Positions 27,010-35,186 of a stretch of 35,325 nucleotides of DNA are shown piece after piece. The stretch comes from Melioribacteraceae bacterium (GTDB lineage Bacteria > Bacteroidota > Ignavibacteria > Ignavibacteriales > Melioribacteraceae): positions 1 through 35,325 of the forward strand of contig JAIPBD010000031.1 of assembly GCA_021739765.1 (NCBI GenBank), read 5' to 3'. The position numbers and the translations under genes are program-made. Every line of letters starts with the position of its first letter. Within the stretch, counting starts at the first letter, position 1. Below the pieces are notes generated by a model. That model searched no databases, was not told the DNA's origin, and saw only the letters and a program-made list of their open reading frames with translations.

Positions 27010-28480
27010 TATTAACCAAGTATTTTTCATCAAAAATATTGCCGGGTGAAAGAATTCCATTTGGATCGAGAGCCCGTTTTAATTTTGCCATTTGCCGAAT
27101 GACATCTTCTCCGTACATTTCCATAAAATAATCTCGTTTAAGTTTTCCTATACCATGTTCTGCAGAAATTGTTCCTCCAAGTTCGACAGCTTTACGGCAA
27201 ATCACACCGTATAATTTTTTCGCTGTTTTTAACTCTTCACTATTTTTCGGCAACATATTTAGGTGAATATGACAATCACCAAAATGCCCGTAAGTCACAA
27301 ATTCTAATTTGTTTTGTGTAACAATTTTCTGTGCAAAATGGTAAAATATTTCAAATTGATCTTCGGGAACAGCTGTATCCGTCCCAACTTTGTGTAAACC
27401 TTTTTGGGTTATGTATTCATTGATTTTCCAGGAGATGGCATGACGAAAATCTACGAATTTTGCTCGTTCGGAGTCTGTCATAGCTGACCATGAATTATCT
27501 ATATCCGCATCAAATTTATCGGCGAGTTCTATCCATGAACCAAATACATCTTCCGCTGAATCATCCGTATAACTCTGTTCAATCCAAACAGCAGAATTTG
27601 CGGAAGTTGGAATATTAGGATAAGCCTTTGATAAAAAATTTAACGCTCTTTTATCAAAAAACTCCAAGCCGAGCGCATCTAAAAGCTGGTTTTGATCTTT
27701 GGATTTGCCTCGTGCAGACTTTACAAACTGCAGCGCTTTTAACTCGTCTTCGAAAAATAAAACCGTTGAAAAGATATTTTGCGGAGGATCAATTAACCTC
27801 AGCTTTATTTTTGTAATCAACCCGAGTGTCCCCTCCGACCCGATAAACAAATCTATCGCATCTAAATGCTGAGTCAAATAATACCCGGCAGCATTTTTAG
27901 TTTTCGGGGATTTTATAGATGGAATTTCCAGTTCAATCGCGGTTCCGCTATCGGTAATTAAATTGAGCATTCCATTTTGTACTTTATTTTCGCCTCGAAT
28001 CAACGTTAAAATTTCACCGGTCGCGAGAATAACTTCCAACATCTCTACAAAATTTCGAGTTGGGCCAAACTTAAAAGATTTCGCACCGGAGGCATTTGTT
28101 GCGATAGTTCCTCCCATAAAACAGTTTGTTTCGGTTGGATCGGGGGGGTAAAATAATCCGGCTTCTTTTATTTTCGCTTGAAATTCGCTTAGCAAAACGC
28201 CCGGTTCAACGATAGCAAATTTATTCTCTTTGTTGATCTCAATTATCTTGTTTAGGTTGTTTGTTGCGATAACATATCCAGATAAGGGCACGGACGATCC
28301 CGTTAACCCGGTTCTGTTTCCCGCAATTGCAATTGGAATTGATTTTTCATTCGCTTCATGAACAATTAACAAAATATCTTCGTTAGATTCGGGAAAGAAA
28401 ACTTTCTGACATTCTCCTTTGAAATTAGCTGCATCGGACAAATAATCTTGGAATTCTTCGGGGTTGGATTTGATTATCAT
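27002..28480 (-). CDS. FAD-binding oxidase, GlcD/D-lactate dehydrogenase type
   Basis: This 492-residue flavoenzyme of the VAO family oxidises a 2-hydroxy acid such as D-lactate or glycolate. The FAD-binding (PP-loop) motifs are IAIAGNRTGLTGSS and YPPDPTETNCFMGGTIATNASG, with DLFIGSEGTLGLITKI after them. The C-terminal oxidase domain contains YGHFGDCHIHLN and ISAEHGIGKLKRDYF, the conserved His-containing motifs of GlcD. There is no Fe-S domain and no separate GlcF gene beside it. ATG 28480 lies one base after the stop of the upstream gene. A TTG at 28489 is a possible longer start. The C-terminus overlaps the TPR gene by eight bases. The acceptor is probably the quinone pool or a cytochrome, which I cannot see here. 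Confidence 0.92.
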   Translation of the reverse strand: MIIKSNPEEFQDYLSDAANFKGECQKVFFPESNEDILLIVHEANEKSIPIAIAGNRTGLTGSSVPLSGYVIATNNLNKIIEINKENKFAIVEPGVLLSEFQAKIKEAGLFYPPDPTETNCFMGGTIATNASGAKSFKFGPTRNFVEMLEVILATGEILTLIRGENKVQNGMLNLITDSGTAIELEIPSIKSPKTKNAAGYYLTQHLDAIDLFIGSEGTLGLITKIKLRLIDPPQNIFSTVLFFEDELKALQFVKSARGKSKDQNQLLDALGLEFFDKRALNFLSKAYPNIPTSANSAVWIEQSYTDDSAEDVFGSWIELADKFDADIDNSWSAMTDSERAKFVDFRHAISWKINEYITQKGLHKVGTDTAVPEDQFEIFYHFAQKIVTQNKLEFVTYGHFGDCHIHLNMLPKNSEELKTAKKLYGVICRKAVELGGTISAEHGIGKLKRDYFMEMYGEDVIRQMAKLKRALDPNGILSPGNIFDEKYLVNNA

Positions 28481-28481
28481 T

Positions 28482-28697
28482 TCACTCAAACGGTTTATTG
28501 TGTTTTTTCATTATTTCCTGCCAGGCTTCCATGCTAAGTTCCTCTGCGCTGTCAATTAACATTAATGGTATATTGTCTTCAATTCGATACTTTAGTCGAG
28601 TAGTTTTATCAGTTGAAACGAGCGAATCTCCATCAAGCACCAAATCGGCCTTTGTTAACGGACAACATATAATATCCAGTAAATCCTTACTTATCAT
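28482..28697 (-). CDS. Trm112/YcaR-like small protein
   Basis: This 71-residue protein opens MISKDLLDIICCPLTKADLVL and continues DNIPLMLIDSAEEL, the pattern of the Trm112 (UPF0434/YcaR) family. Eukaryotic and archaeal Trm112 activates methyltransferases; the bacterial role is less clear. The usual C-P-x-C zinc pair is reduced here to CCPLTK, so one ligand may be missing. The start at 28697 is chosen over 28727 because GAGGG lies 6 bp upstream and the family opening begins there. It is the first gene of the operon that continues with the GlcD-type oxidase, TPR protein and clpX. Confidence 0.8.
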   Translation of the reverse strand: MISKDLLDIICCPLTKADLVLDGDSLVSTDKTTRLKYRIEDNIPLMLIDSAEELSMEAWQEIMKKHNKPFE

Positions 28698-28731
28698 TTT
28701 TTCCCTCAAAGATTTTGAAGTTATCAAAAGG

Positions 28732-28739
28732 CAAAATTA
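28732..28739 (-). promoter_or_regulatory. Possible -7 element of the trm112-clpX operon
   Basis: On the minus strand TAATTTTG matches TAnnTTTG about 35 bp upstream of the ATG at 28697. No convincing -33 TTG is seen at the proper spacing, so the call is weak. Confidence 0.3.
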
Positions 28740-28809
28740 CCTAAATTATAATCAATATTTTAAGAAACGAGCATATTGCGCACTTTAAATAACAGATAGT
28801 TGAGTCGGT

Positions 28810-29562
28810 ATGTTACAAATAAGATTACTTCTTCTAACTATAACTGTATTGCTTCTAGGTGGTTGCAATCAAGATAATCGGACACCTAATCTCAGTAAAA
28901 TAAATCACAGTTTGACCCTCATTTCAAAAACCAAGTTAGATGTACCCGAACCGTCAGGACTTGCATTTTCACCATTCACCGGAACTTTATTTACCGTCAG
29001 TGACGAAACCAGTAAAATCTATGAACTGGACTCCAACGGTCAAACCATAGGTATTTTTGAAACAAATGGAAATGATCTCGAAGGTATTGCGATGGTGAGC
29101 GATACTTCAGCAGCGGTTGTTTACGAACGGTTAAGAGAAATTGAAATTATTGATTTACGCGGCGGATCATTAATAAGAGTTAAGCTGGAAATCGAGGGAG
29201 AGTTAAATAATGGTCTTGAAGGTATTGCCTTCGATTCTTTAGAAAAGCGATATTTTGTTTTGAATGAAAAGATTCCACGTATGATGATCGTTTTGGATGA
29301 TAGCTTGAATGAAATTCGGAGAACGACAATAAAATTTGCGGATGACCTCTCGGGAATTTTCTGTGAGCCGCAGAACAAAGAATTATGGATAATTAGTGAT
29401 GAAAGCCAATCTATTACCAGATGTGATTATAATCTAAAAATTCTTGAAAAATTTCAAGTTGATATCCCCCAGATAGAAGGAATTGCAATGGACATCAAGA
29501 ATGGCAGGCTTTTCCTAATTTCCGACCGGACACAATTTTTGTACACCTATCAAATCAATTAA
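28810..29562 (+). CDS. SdiA-regulated-domain (YjiK-like) lipoprotein
   Basis: This 250-residue protein has a lipoprotein signal peptide ending LLGGC (Cys19), so it is anchored to a membrane outside the cytoplasm. The mature part is a predicted beta-propeller. It has PSGLAFSPFTGTLFTVSDE (about residues 50-68), DLEGIAMVSD, GLEGIAFDSLEKRYFVLNE, LSGIFCEPQNKELWIISDES and IEGIAMDIKNGRLFLISD. These repeated [EPS]-G-[IL]-A/F-x-D and [IV]-S-D-E strips match the SdiA-regulated/YjiK family. The role of that family is unknown, though ligand or metal binding in the propeller is likely. The gene is divergent from the trm112-clpX operon, with 112 bp between the starts. Confidence 0.8.
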   Translation: MLQIRLLLLTITVLLLGGCNQDNRTPNLSKINHSLTLISKTKLDVPEPSGLAFSPFTGTLFTVSDETSKIYELDSNGQTIGIFETNGNDLEGIAMVSDTSAAVVYERLREIEIIDLRGGSLIRVKLEIEGELNNGLEGIAFDSLEKRYFVLNEKIPRMMIVLDDSLNEIRRTTIKFADDLSGIFCEPQNKELWIISDESQSITRCDYNLKILEKFQVDIPQIEGIAMDIKNGRLFLISDRTQFLYTYQIN

Positions 29563-29606
29563 TAACTAAAAAAATATTTGTCAATCGGGAACTCCAGCGC
29601 TCATTT

Positions 29607-29642
29607 ATATGTTGCAACATTATACGTTATAACATATATTTG
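29607..29642 (+). promoter_or_regulatory. Double palindrome and promoter of yceI-marR
   Basis: Two 8-bp palindromes, GTTGCAAC (29611-29618) and GTTATAAC (29626-29633), lie 15 bp centre to centre inside wider arms ATATGTT/AACATAT (29607-29613, 29631-29637). TTG (29612-29614), 20 bp, then TATATTTG (29635-29642) fits a Bacteroidota-type promoter. The site thus covers the promoter, as expected for MarR autorepression. Confidence 0.55.
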
Positions 29643-29692
29643 AATTAAGTATTATTTATATCATTTTTTTAACAACAAATAGGAGCTTCATT

Positions 29693-30280
29693 ATGAAAGC
29701 ATTCAAAACCGGATTAGTTCTCTCACTATTCCTCTTCATTTCCACTAACGCCCAAACTACTTGGGATTTTGATAAGTCACATTCTAAAATCGGATTCGAA
29801 GTAACTCACTTGGTTATTACCGATGTAGAAGGACAATTCAATTCTTACGAAGGAACAGTAGTTTCAAATAACGAAGATTTTAGTGATGCTAAAATCAACT
29901 TCACCGCTGATATTAACAGTATTGATACTGATAACGAAAAAAGAGACGGTCACTTAAAATCAGATGACTTCTTTAACGCGGAAAAATTTCCAAAACTAAC
30001 TTTTGTCGGAAAATCATTTAAAAAAGTTGATGGAAAAAATTATAAATTAGTTGGTGATTTAACTATTCGCGACATAACAAAGGAAGTATCCTTAGATGTT
30101 AAATACGCAGGCACCGTTACTGATCCTTGGGGAAATGTAAAAGCTGGATTTAATGTAACCGGAGCAATAAACCGATTTGATTACAACCTAAAGTGGAACG
30201 CTTTAATGGAAGCAGGCGGAGCAGTTGTTGGCGAAGAAGTTAGATTTGACATCGATATTGAGCTAAACAAAAAATCTTAA
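29693..30280 (+). CDS. YceI-family polyisoprenoid-binding-like periplasmic protein
   Basis: This 195-residue protein has a signal peptide (about residues 1-20, ending STNAQ). The mature part is the lipocalin-like YceI domain. It opens TTWDFDKSHSKIGFEVTHLVITDVEGQF, then INSIDTDNEKRDGHLKSDDFFNAEKFPKLTF, and closes with GFNVTGAINRFDYNLKW. Family members bind long isoprenoid or fatty chains in the periplasm and are often stress-induced. The ribosome site AGGAG lies before the ATG. The stop TAA shares its last base with the start of marR. The promoter at about 29612-29642 carries a double palindrome. Confidence 0.95.
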   Translation: MKAFKTGLVLSLFLFISTNAQTTWDFDKSHSKIGFEVTHLVITDVEGQFNSYEGTVVSNNEDFSDAKINFTADINSIDTDNEKRDGHLKSDDFFNAEKFPKLTFVGKSFKKVDGKNYKLVGDLTIRDITKEVSLDVKYAGTVTDPWGNVKAGFNVTGAINRFDYNLKWNALMEAGGAVVGEEVRFDIDIELNKKS

Positions 30281-30729
30281 TGCGAATTGAAGATGAAATA
30301 AAACAAAAGAAATTCAGAAGTGAATTTGAAAAGCTAGCCGTGAACCTGCTTTATACTCACGGCTGGCTTATTAATAAACACAGCCAATTTTTAGAACCGT
30401 TTGGTATTACGCTAAATCAGTATAACATTTTAAGAATTTTACGGGGACAACATCCTAATCCCGCCTCAATAAATTTGCTAAAAGAAAGAATGCTGGATAA
30501 GATGTCAGATGCTTCCAGATTAGTTGAAAGGTTGCGTGTTAAAGGGTTAATCGACAGAAAAATATGCGAAAATGATCGACGCAAAGCTGAAGTTTTTATA
30601 ACCGAAAAAGGTCTCGAAACCCTAGCCAAACTGGATAACGCGGCAAGCGAAATTGATAATATTCTAGGGCGTCTCGAGGAAAAAGAAGCAGAAATATTGA
30701 ACGATTTACTGGATAGGTTGAGGAGTTAG
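30280..30729 (+). CDS. MarR-family transcriptional regulator
   Basis: This 149-residue winged-helix dimer has an N-terminal dimer helix (about 5-35). The DNA-binding part includes LNQYNILRILRGQHP, a recognition helix (NLLKERMLDKMSDASRLVERL) and a wing (ICENDRRKAEVFITEKG) with the conserved D-R-R. A C-terminal helix (about 120-149) closes the dimer. No Cys of the OhrR redox type is seen at the N-terminus. It is co-transcribed with yceI, overlapping it by one base, and probably represses the pair through the palindromes near 29611-29633. The inducing ligand is unknown. Confidence 0.93.
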   Translation: MRIEDEIKQKKFRSEFEKLAVNLLYTHGWLINKHSQFLEPFGITLNQYNILRILRGQHPNPASINLLKERMLDKMSDASRLVERLRVKGLIDRKICENDRRKAEVFITEKGLETLAKLDNAASEIDNILGRLEEKEAEILNDLLDRLRS

Positions 30730-30786
30730 AAAACTGGAGCCACTTACACAACCCCGGTTTAGGAGAGATAGTCTATTGGCAAAAAC

Positions 30787-32529
30787 TTATCGCAATAAAA
30801 TCATCTTTTTAACTTCAACAAAATCACCTGCTTCAACCCGGTAAATATACATTCCAGAGTTTAAGTTCGATGCATCGAATATGAAGTTTGAATATCCGGC
30901 GGGCATTAACTCGTTTGCAAGTGTTTTTACCTTTTCGCCAAGAATATTATAAATATTCAATACTACATGCGATTCTTTTGGAAGCGCAACTCTAATTGTT
31001 GTTATCGGGTTAAACGGATTTGGGAAATTTTGTGAGAGGGAATATTCTTCCGGGAATTCAATAAACACATCAACGGTTTGAGAATATTCATATTTCCCAT
31101 CAAAATCGATTTGTTTAAGTCGATAGCTTACTTTTTCAACATTCGGTATATCTACATCTGTGAATGAATAACTCTTTGGTGAGTTAGTTGTTCCATGCCC
31201 TTCGACAAATCCAACTCTAATCCATTCAGAATTCTGACTACTAAATTCTAACTTCCGCCTTTCTACTTCAAAGCCATAGTTATTAACTTCAGTAGCTGTT
31301 TGGCAATTCAAAACAACTTGGGAAGTTAAATATTCAGCAGTGAATTTAGATAATTCAACAGGCAGAGATGATAGCTTTCCTCTTCCACCAGCAAATTTTG
31401 AAAAATGATCTGCTATGAAATATATCCTATCACCCAAATTAACTGTTTCTATACCATCGGTCGAGTATCCTAAATTGTTCAAATAAGCAAATGCAAGATT
31501 ATCTTCTGTCATATCAATAGCTTCAAGATATTCTAAAAATCCAGATGCTTTATTTACACTAAAAACAACATGTTCGTTATCATTGAAATCAAACTGATTG
31601 GTAAACAATTGATTTGTATTCTTGTTATAAACTTTGACTTCCATTTCAAGGAATAAATCTTCATTAAACCGTATGAAAGGAATTCCAGAGCTAAAATTGT
31701 AAATGTAATATACTTCAACGATTAGATCTTGATTCGCAATGTCACCAAAAGTTAGCAAACTACCTGTTATTGCATTAAAACCAATGGTAGAAAATGGTAA
31801 TGAGTAAGAAAGATTTATATCCGGGATATACAATCCTTGTCCTTCCTGGATTTCATACTTTGGAGAATTGAACAATAACGAACCAACAATCGGGACATTT
31901 TCATATTTGACATAAAACGTAACGTCAATTTCATTAGGTACTTCTGTTTGAATGATATCAAGTGTTATTTTGTATGCTTCGAATCCCAAGGGATCAGTAA
32001 AGCCGGATGTTGGATTATATGTCCATCCATCTTGCCATGATTCTTGGGTTGAGCCAGCAGTCCTAAACAAAATCGGGAATTCCCCAAACCGTTTGGGAGT
32101 GATTGATAAAACCAGGGTGTTCGTCTCACCCCAAATGGAACCTCCGTCCCACCCATCATTATCATTAGCTTCAATCACTACATACTCGGCATAACCATCT
32201 CCCCCCAAACCTCCGCCGATGTATTCATGATATTCCAAGTCAGAAGATGTGCCTGAGGCATCTCCAACATTATGCATATCACTAGAGTTACTAAATTCAG
32301 GAAAGCTTACACTAATGTTGTTAAACCCTGCTGGAGAATCATCTCCTTCGTTCTTCACCTTTATTTCAAGCATAATTGGTTCCAATGAAGTCTGATAGAT
32401 TTCAACTTCATCATTATAGCTTACACTATTTCCATTAATTTCTAGTCTTCTTATTTGTAAATCTGTTTGTGAAAATAGTGTGGTGGAAAGGAATCGGAAT
32501 GCAATAATTAAAAAGATTTGATATCTCAT
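30787..32529 (-). CDS. T9SS-exported protein of unknown function
   Basis: This 580-residue secreted protein has a signal peptide (about 1-20, FLIIAFRFLSTTLFSQ). Long beta-rich regions follow (about 25-390) with no enzyme motif seen. A domain common just before T9SS tails comes next: LPVELSKFTAEYLTSQVVLNC, ATEVNNYGFEVERR, then SYSFTDVDIPNVEKVSYRLKQIDFDG (about 392-490). The type A sorting tail (about 497-580) has SQNFPNPFNPITTI, IYNILGEKVKTLANELMPAG and a KKMILLR end. The tail is nearly identical in DNA to that of the next gene upstream on this strand (see repeats). A structural or adhesive surface role is likely but unproven. Confidence 0.88.
   Translation of the reverse strand: MRYQIFLIIAFRFLSTTLFSQTDLQIRRLEINGNSVSYNDEVEIYQTSLEPIMLEIKVKNEGDDSPAGFNNISVSFPEFSNSSDMHNVGDASGTSSDLEYHEYIGGGLGGDGYAEYVVIEANDNDGWDGGSIWGETNTLVLSITPKRFGEFPILFRTAGSTQESWQDGWTYNPTSGFTDPLGFEAYKITLDIIQTEVPNEIDVTFYVKYENVPIVGSLLFNSPKYEIQEGQGLYIPDINLSYSLPFSTIGFNAITGSLLTFGDIANQDLIVEVYYIYNFSSGIPFIRFNEDLFLEMEVKVYNKNTNQLFTNQFDFNDNEHVVFSVNKASGFLEYLEAIDMTEDNLAFAYLNNLGYSTDGIETVNLGDRIYFIADHFSKFAGGRGKLSSLPVELSKFTAEYLTSQVVLNCQTATEVNNYGFEVERRKLEFSSQNSEWIRVGFVEGHGTTNSPKSYSFTDVDIPNVEKVSYRLKQIDFDGKYEYSQTVDVFIEFPEEYSLSQNFPNPFNPITTIRVALPKESHVVLNIYNILGEKVKTLANELMPAGYSNFIFDASNLNSGMYIYRVEAGDFVEVKKMILLR
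30793..31020. repeat. T9SS-tail direct repeat, copy 1
   Basis: This 228-bp stretch encodes the sorting tail of the 30787-32529 gene. It aligns without gaps to 32706-32933 (offset 1913 bp) with about 12 differences by my count, near 95% identity. Similarity ends sharply just before the NPFNP codons. It could support recombination or gene conversion. Confidence 0.9.
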
Positions 32530-32599
32530 TTTAATATTATTTTTATTTTAATAAAGAAACTTATCCAATTTCCAAATAATTATCAAAACAAGCAAAAAA

Positions 32600-32631
32600 A
32601 AACCGAAGCCCCAATCAAGGAACTCCGGTTT
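32600..32631 (-). terminator. Intrinsic terminator of the 32700-35186 gene
   Basis: On the minus strand AAACCGGAGTTCC and GGGGCTTCGGTTT form an interrupted stem (outer AAACCG/CGGTTT perfect), followed by a run of eight or more T (32593-32600). It lies about 70 bp past the gene's stop. Confidence 0.75.
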
Positions 32632-32646
32632 AAGTTTAATTTAGAG

Positions 32647-32686
32647 AAGTGGCGACTTGTCCCGAAAAATTGGGATGCGCCGACTT
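32647..32686. other. Imperfect hairpin after T9SS gene
   Basis: AAGT-GGCG-...-TCCC (32647-32663) pairs with GGGA-..-CGCC-.-ACTT (32672-32686) around GAAAAATT. It lies between the T9SS gene stop and its terminator. It looks like a small dispersed intergenic palindrome or mRNA 3'-end structure. Whether it recurs in the genome cannot be seen here. Confidence 0.4.
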
Positions 32687-32699
32687 TAAGATGACAATA

Positions 32700-35186
32700 T
32701 TACTTCAATAAAATCATCTTTTTAACTTCTACAAAATCACCTGCTTCAACCCGGTAAATATACATTCCAGAGTTTAAGTTCGATGCATCGAATGTGAAGT
32801 TGGAATACCCGGCAGGCATTAACTCGTTTGCAAGTGTTTTTACCTTTTCGCCAAGTATATTATAAATATTCAATACTACATGCGATTCTTTTGGAAGCGC
32901 GACGCGAATTGTTGTGGTCGGGTTAAATGGATTCGGATAGTTTTGACTCAATCCGAATTCTGTCGGAATGCTTGTTTCTTCAACAGAAACCGGCACTGTT
33001 CCCAAATCATTTACATCTCTTGGCAAGATTTGATAAGGAATTAAGTTAGTACTGTACTCAACCAAAACTCCTCTTACATCAATCGGCCAAGTTGGTTCAA
33101 GTTCATTCTGAAGTTGAGTATCGGTATCAATTCTCAATGTGATTGAATCACCGCTCGCATCCATAACATACATATTGCCAAAGTTTGTTGCGCCCGGCCA
33201 AATGGGACTTCCGTCAGTCGGTTCAACAGCAAGAATTTGGACAAGTGTACCTTCATAATTTTCCCAATTTGCGTTCAATTCAGCTATTGTCATAGTTTTT
33301 GGTTCGACTTCGCCGACCGCACCATGATCAATTATATCATCCGGTAAATCAATCGGGCTTATTTCAGCTAATCCATTAAATTCAATTAATCTTCCGGTAA
33401 CTGAGTAAGAATTTCCTCTCGCAATTACAGTAAGTGGTGAACCACTGTTATAAACATTGATTCCACCTGTTGAATCCTGCATATAAAAATCAGTTCTTCC
33501 GGTTGAATATGTGTCAGAAGTTGTTGATGCAACACCGGTAACTCTTGCAATAAGGTTAATATTCACCATTGCACCTTGACCGTCCATCGCTTTTAGTCCA
33601 CCGATGTCGGTATTTCCGGTTAATAATGCATGTGTAAATCCTTTAGATGATTGCGGAGCCGGGCTTGCATTATCGAATGCTTCAACCCAATACTCTAATA
33701 AATCACCGTCACCGTAGGCTGATTCCGGTATTGTTGCCGTAAAAGTCGAATCATCAACTTCCGTCATTTCGATCATTGTTGCCGGTTCAGAATGATTTAC
33801 GGAATAATAGAGCTTCGCTGACGAAACTGAATCATCTTCCATTATTTCAGCAGTAATAATTAAATCTTGATCTGCTGTCGGGACTTTATAATCCCTTTTC
33901 ATATCACGAACCATCGGAGGAAGGTCGGCATTCGGATCAACTATTCCGGAAATTTTTATTTCATCTAATCTCCAACGAGTTAAATTTCCATCTTCAGATT
34001 GGTAGACAATCGCAAGTCTTACGCTTGGATGATCAATTCCGCTTAGATCAACCATTCCGGAATGAATCCAAGTTTCAGCTTCTGTGTCTAAAGGTTTGGT
34101 AAACTGAAGCTCAGTCCACTTAGCGGAAGTTGGATCACCACTTTCATAATCTGTTGAATAGTGGAGTGTTAATTCGGTTAATTGACCATTCCCATATTTA
34201 TATCTTGTAGAGAATTCCATTTCTTCTTCCAAGAAAAGAGTAAGGTTAAAGGGACGAGAGATCAACCAATCGTTACTTAATGTATCTTCTCCAAATCCGT
34301 TCATTTCAGCGAAATAACCGGATCCTCCAGCACCATCGCCACTTAGAACTTTCCAATCTCTATTGCTTGAAACATTAAACGGCATCCACGAAACAAACTG
34401 ACCGGCTTCAAATCCTGCAACGTCAATTACTTGCCGTTGTCTTCCGGTTGTATCAGTTGCTACCGGAGCGGTTACATCAACTTTATAATCGATAAACGGA
34501 CCGGCGTTTGTGAAAGAATAGATTTTAAAATAATAGATTGTTTCAGTCATTAATCTAGGGAACCAGGCATTTTGAGGAGCGTTTGCCGGACCCATATGTG
34601 GTACAAATGCGATAAATCCTTTATCATCATTTATTCCATTCATTTGTCCGTCAGTAGGATCAACAAATGAATTAACTGTATCACCAATAATCAAATAACC
34701 TTCGGGTAAAATAGAAGCACCGTCAAGGTTTGAAAGATCAAGTTCCCAAGTTAGTTCCATATCCGTTCCGAAAGCAGTTGCCACGAAATTCATTGGAATT
34801 TGTGTCGGTTCAGGTGTAACACCAAAAATATGTTTACCGACAGAGAAGAATTCATCTTTCGGTAAAACAACCCATTCAGAATTTTCGGCATCTGTTCCTG
34901 CAGATGAAGCCCAATCGGCATTTGGTTTGCTAATTGTCGGTTTACGAACTAAAGTATGATCTACGGTAGCGTTTGCAATACCGGCAACATCCCAACCGGT
35001 TCCCGGATCCAAGGGTGTTGTTCCAATTACATCTAGTATTGTGACGAGTGTAATTGAATTATCAGCGTTATGAACCGTATCTGATCCAGTCGGATCAATA
35101 ACCGCAAGGGCGCGGTAATCATCACCGTTAAAGAAAGCGATTCCTCCAGTTAAATCCGCCAAATCAAGGATCAATGAATCAGCTTG
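32700..35186 (-). pseudogene. T9SS-exported multidomain protein, 5' end lost to an IS256 insertion
   Basis: The open frame covers about 830 gene-derived residues and has a complete C-terminus but no signal peptide. In order it has: the second half of a lamin-tail-like domain (ILDLADLTGGIAFFNGDD, then DWASSAGTDAENSEWVVL), a fibronectin-like stretch, and a MAM/choice-of-anchor-J-like domain (VSWMPFNVSSNRDWKVLSGD, NDWLISRPFNL). An OB-fold-like domain (ARVTGVASTTSDTY, then DSTGGINVYNSGSPL) and a type A sorting tail (SQNYPNPFNPTTTI to KKMILLK) follow. The frame runs on to 35276, but codons beyond about 35187 come from the IS end, so the apparent starts there (ATG at 35234 or further up) are artefacts. 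Without the signal peptide the product could not enter the Sec/T9SS route. Related proteins are surface-bound or extracellular. Confidence 0.8.
32706..32933. repeat. T9SS-tail direct repeat, copy 2
   Basis: Partner of 30793-31020: 228 bp, same orientation, ungapped, with about 12 differences. It encodes the sorting tail of the truncated gene. Confidence 0.9.
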
